A stretch of 7,060 bases of DNA from Pseudonocardiaceae bacterium (lineage in GTDB: Bacteria; Actinomycetota; Actinomycetes; Mycobacteriales; Pseudonocardiaceae): positions 1 through 7,060 of the forward strand of contig JAICSB010000161.1 of the NCBI GenBank assembly GCA_025937115.1, written 5' to 3'. Shown here piece by piece: positions 5,906-7,060 of this stretch. Numbering within the stretch: position 1 is the stretch's first letter; every line of letters begins with the position of its first letter. Under the pieces are notes generated by a model that ran no database searches, was not told where the DNA came from, and saw nothing but the letters and a program-made list of their open reading frames with translations. A program made the position numbers and the translations under genes.

Positions 5906-7060
5906 TCAGCACCACGGGGGCGCGGTGAGCCTGATGGAGGTTTCCAACATCAGGGCGTGGACAAAGGCTTGCGGCAGGTTGCCGCGCAGTTGGCGCTGGG
6001 CGACGTCGTACTCCTCGGAGAACAGCCCCGGCGGACCGCAGGCGGCCCGGTTGCGTTCGAACCAGGTCGTCGCCGCCAGGGTGTCGCCCTGTTGGTGGGC
6101 GGCCAGCGCCATCAGGAACCCGCAGAGCACAAACGCTCCTTCGGCCTCCCCGAGCGGGCGGGCGTCCTGGCGGAACCGGTAGACGTAACCGTCCTGCCCT
6201 AGCTCGTCGTGGACGGCCTGGTAGGTGGCCAGCGAGCGGGCATCGGTGGCGGGCAGCGCGCCGCGGATCGCCGGGAGCAGCAGCGCCGAGTCGATCCGTG
6301 GGTCGCCCGGCGCGCGTTGCCAGCGCCCCGAGGGGTGCAGGCAGTCGGTGTCGGTGTCGGCGACGATGGCGTCGGCCAGGGCGCTGTAGCCGGCGGCGTC
6401 GCTGGTCGCGGCGCCCGCGCCGGCGATGGCGCGCAGCCCCGCGGCGCAGATCAGCCGGGACTGCGCCCAGCGCTGGTTGTCCAGTTCCCACAGTCCCGCG
6501 TCGGGTTGGCGCCAGCGGGCCTCGATGGCACTCACGGCGACGGTCAGGGCCTTGTGGTGGTCGGAGTCGAGGTGGTCGTGGCGGGCGGCAGCGGCGAACA
6601 GCAGCAGCGCTTCCCCGAAGGCGTCGAGCTGGAACTGGGCGTTGACGTGGTTACCGACGATGTCGGTACCGCCCGGGTAGCCTGGCAGATCGAGACGGCG
6701 CTGGTCGGGCACGGTCGCCCCGGTGATGGTGTAGGCGGGCATCAGGTTCGGGCCGTCGGCGAGTAGGCGCTGTGAGACGAACCGGACAGCGTCATCGAGC
6801 AGTGGGTGAGCACCGTCGGCGGCGACGGCTTGGCCGGCGTAGCACTGGTCGCGGATCCAGACGTAGCGGTAGTCGTAGTTGCGGCCTTCGGCGGCGCGTT
6901 CGGGCAGGCCCATCGTGGCGGCGGCGACCATGCCACCACCGGAGCTGGTCAGCCCGCGCAGCACCGCGTAGGCGTGGCGGGCGTCGCGCGGCGCGACGGT
7001 GTCCTGCAGTGCCGGCAGCGCTTCTCGCCAGGCGGTCTCGGTGCCCTGCCAGGCCCGGTC
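5906..7060 (-). CDS. Glycoside hydrolase family 15 protein (glucoamylase/trehalase-like), partial: C-terminal 384 residues
   Basis: The frame is open from the window edge at 7060, so the N-terminal beta-sandwich domain lies outside; what is seen is the (alpha/alpha)6 catalytic domain. Numbering from the edge, NYDYRYVWIRDQ at 61-72 is the substrate-binding block (W68, R70, D71). PDAGLWEL at 186-193 holds the likely general acid Glu192, and GLFSEEYD at 345-352 the likely general base Glu349, followed by GNLPQAFVHAL at 360-370. Family members release glucose from alpha-glucans or hydrolyse trehalose. In mycobacteria a GH15 enzyme acts as a trehalase, but the substrate here cannot be decided from sequence. 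A common internal-start call at the GTG near 6964 should be ignored, because the coding sequence continues upstream. The stop at 5906 is preceded by a C-run (5916-5920), and a +1 shift there would extend the tail by a hydrophobic segment. Confidence 0.88.
   Translation of the reverse strand, partial: DRAWQGTETAWREALPALQDTVAPRDARHAYAVLRGLTSSGGGMVAAATMGLPERAAEGRNYDYRYVWIRDQCYAGQAVAADGAHPLLDDAVRFVSQRLLADGPNLMPAYTITGATVPDQRRLDLPGYPGGTDIVGNHVNAQFQLDAFGEALLLFAAAARHDHLDSDHHKALTVAVSAIEARWRQPDAGLWELDNQRWAQSRLICAAGLRAIAGAGAATSDAAGYSALADAIVADTDTDCLHPSGRWQRAPGDPRIDSALLLPAIRGALPATDARSLATYQAVHDELGQDGYVYRFRQDARPLGEAEGAFVLCGFLMALAAHQQGDTLAATTWFERNRAACGPPGLFSEEYDVAQRQLRGNLPQAFVHALMLETSIRLTAPPWC

Noticed and set aside
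5820..6491. 223-codon minus-strand frame inside the GH15 gene
   Set aside because: Arginine-rich out-of-frame shadow; only its last 31 codons are discussed separately.

Overview
The window is high-GC DNA from an actinomycete, most likely a mycobacterium or a close relative. The support is an F420-dependent LLM oxidoreductase with the FGD-like motifs, a VapBC pair that appears to be leaderless, a YegS-type lipid kinase next to an actinobacterial-type metallophosphoesterase-like protein, a GH15 glucoamylase/trehalase, and frequent GTG starts with 4-base stop/start overlaps. Species cannot be named from the sequence alone.

Layout. Positions 1-1470 hold two minus-strand genes: a diacylglycerol/lipid kinase-family protein, then, 25 bases downstream, the N-terminus of a probable membrane-associated metallophosphoesterase-like protein that leaves the window at base 1. 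Positions 1471-1869 hold no convincing gene. They contain a likely promoter for the kinase (-35 at 1600-1605, -10 at 1576-1581) and a dense run of short hairpins (1614-1852), including one tRNA-like T-arm at 1765-1781. At 1870-1980 on the minus strand is a 36-codon ORF with a strong Shine-Dalgarno sequence and a hairpin just beyond its stop; it is a candidate undescribed small protein. It is divergent from the F420-dependent oxidoreductase gene (2176-3168, plus), and the shared upstream region carries a perfect 12-bp palindrome.

Positions 3198-7060 form a minus-strand block. In transcription order it runs: GH15 glycosidase (C-terminal 384 residues, entering at 7060), a C-terminally extended SDR oxidoreductase, a small multi-pass membrane protein overlapping the SDR stop by ATGA, a small coiled-coil/single-TM protein, then vapB and vapC. 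The coiled-coil/TM gene is readable only if two compensating single-base shifts are allowed, both at homopolymer runs. It overlaps the membrane-protein stop by GTGA, so three genes look translationally coupled. vapBC appears to have its own leaderless promoter flanked by a direct repeat that could be the VapB operator.

Functionally the window joins lipid phosphorylation, an F420 redox enzyme, a glycosidase-SDR-membrane protein operon and a type II toxin-antitoxin module. No transposase, integrase, CRISPR array, rRNA or complete tRNA was seen. The points most worth checking are the 36-aa ORF, the structured T-arm-bearing intergenic region, the doubly frameshifted operon gene and the vapBC leader.
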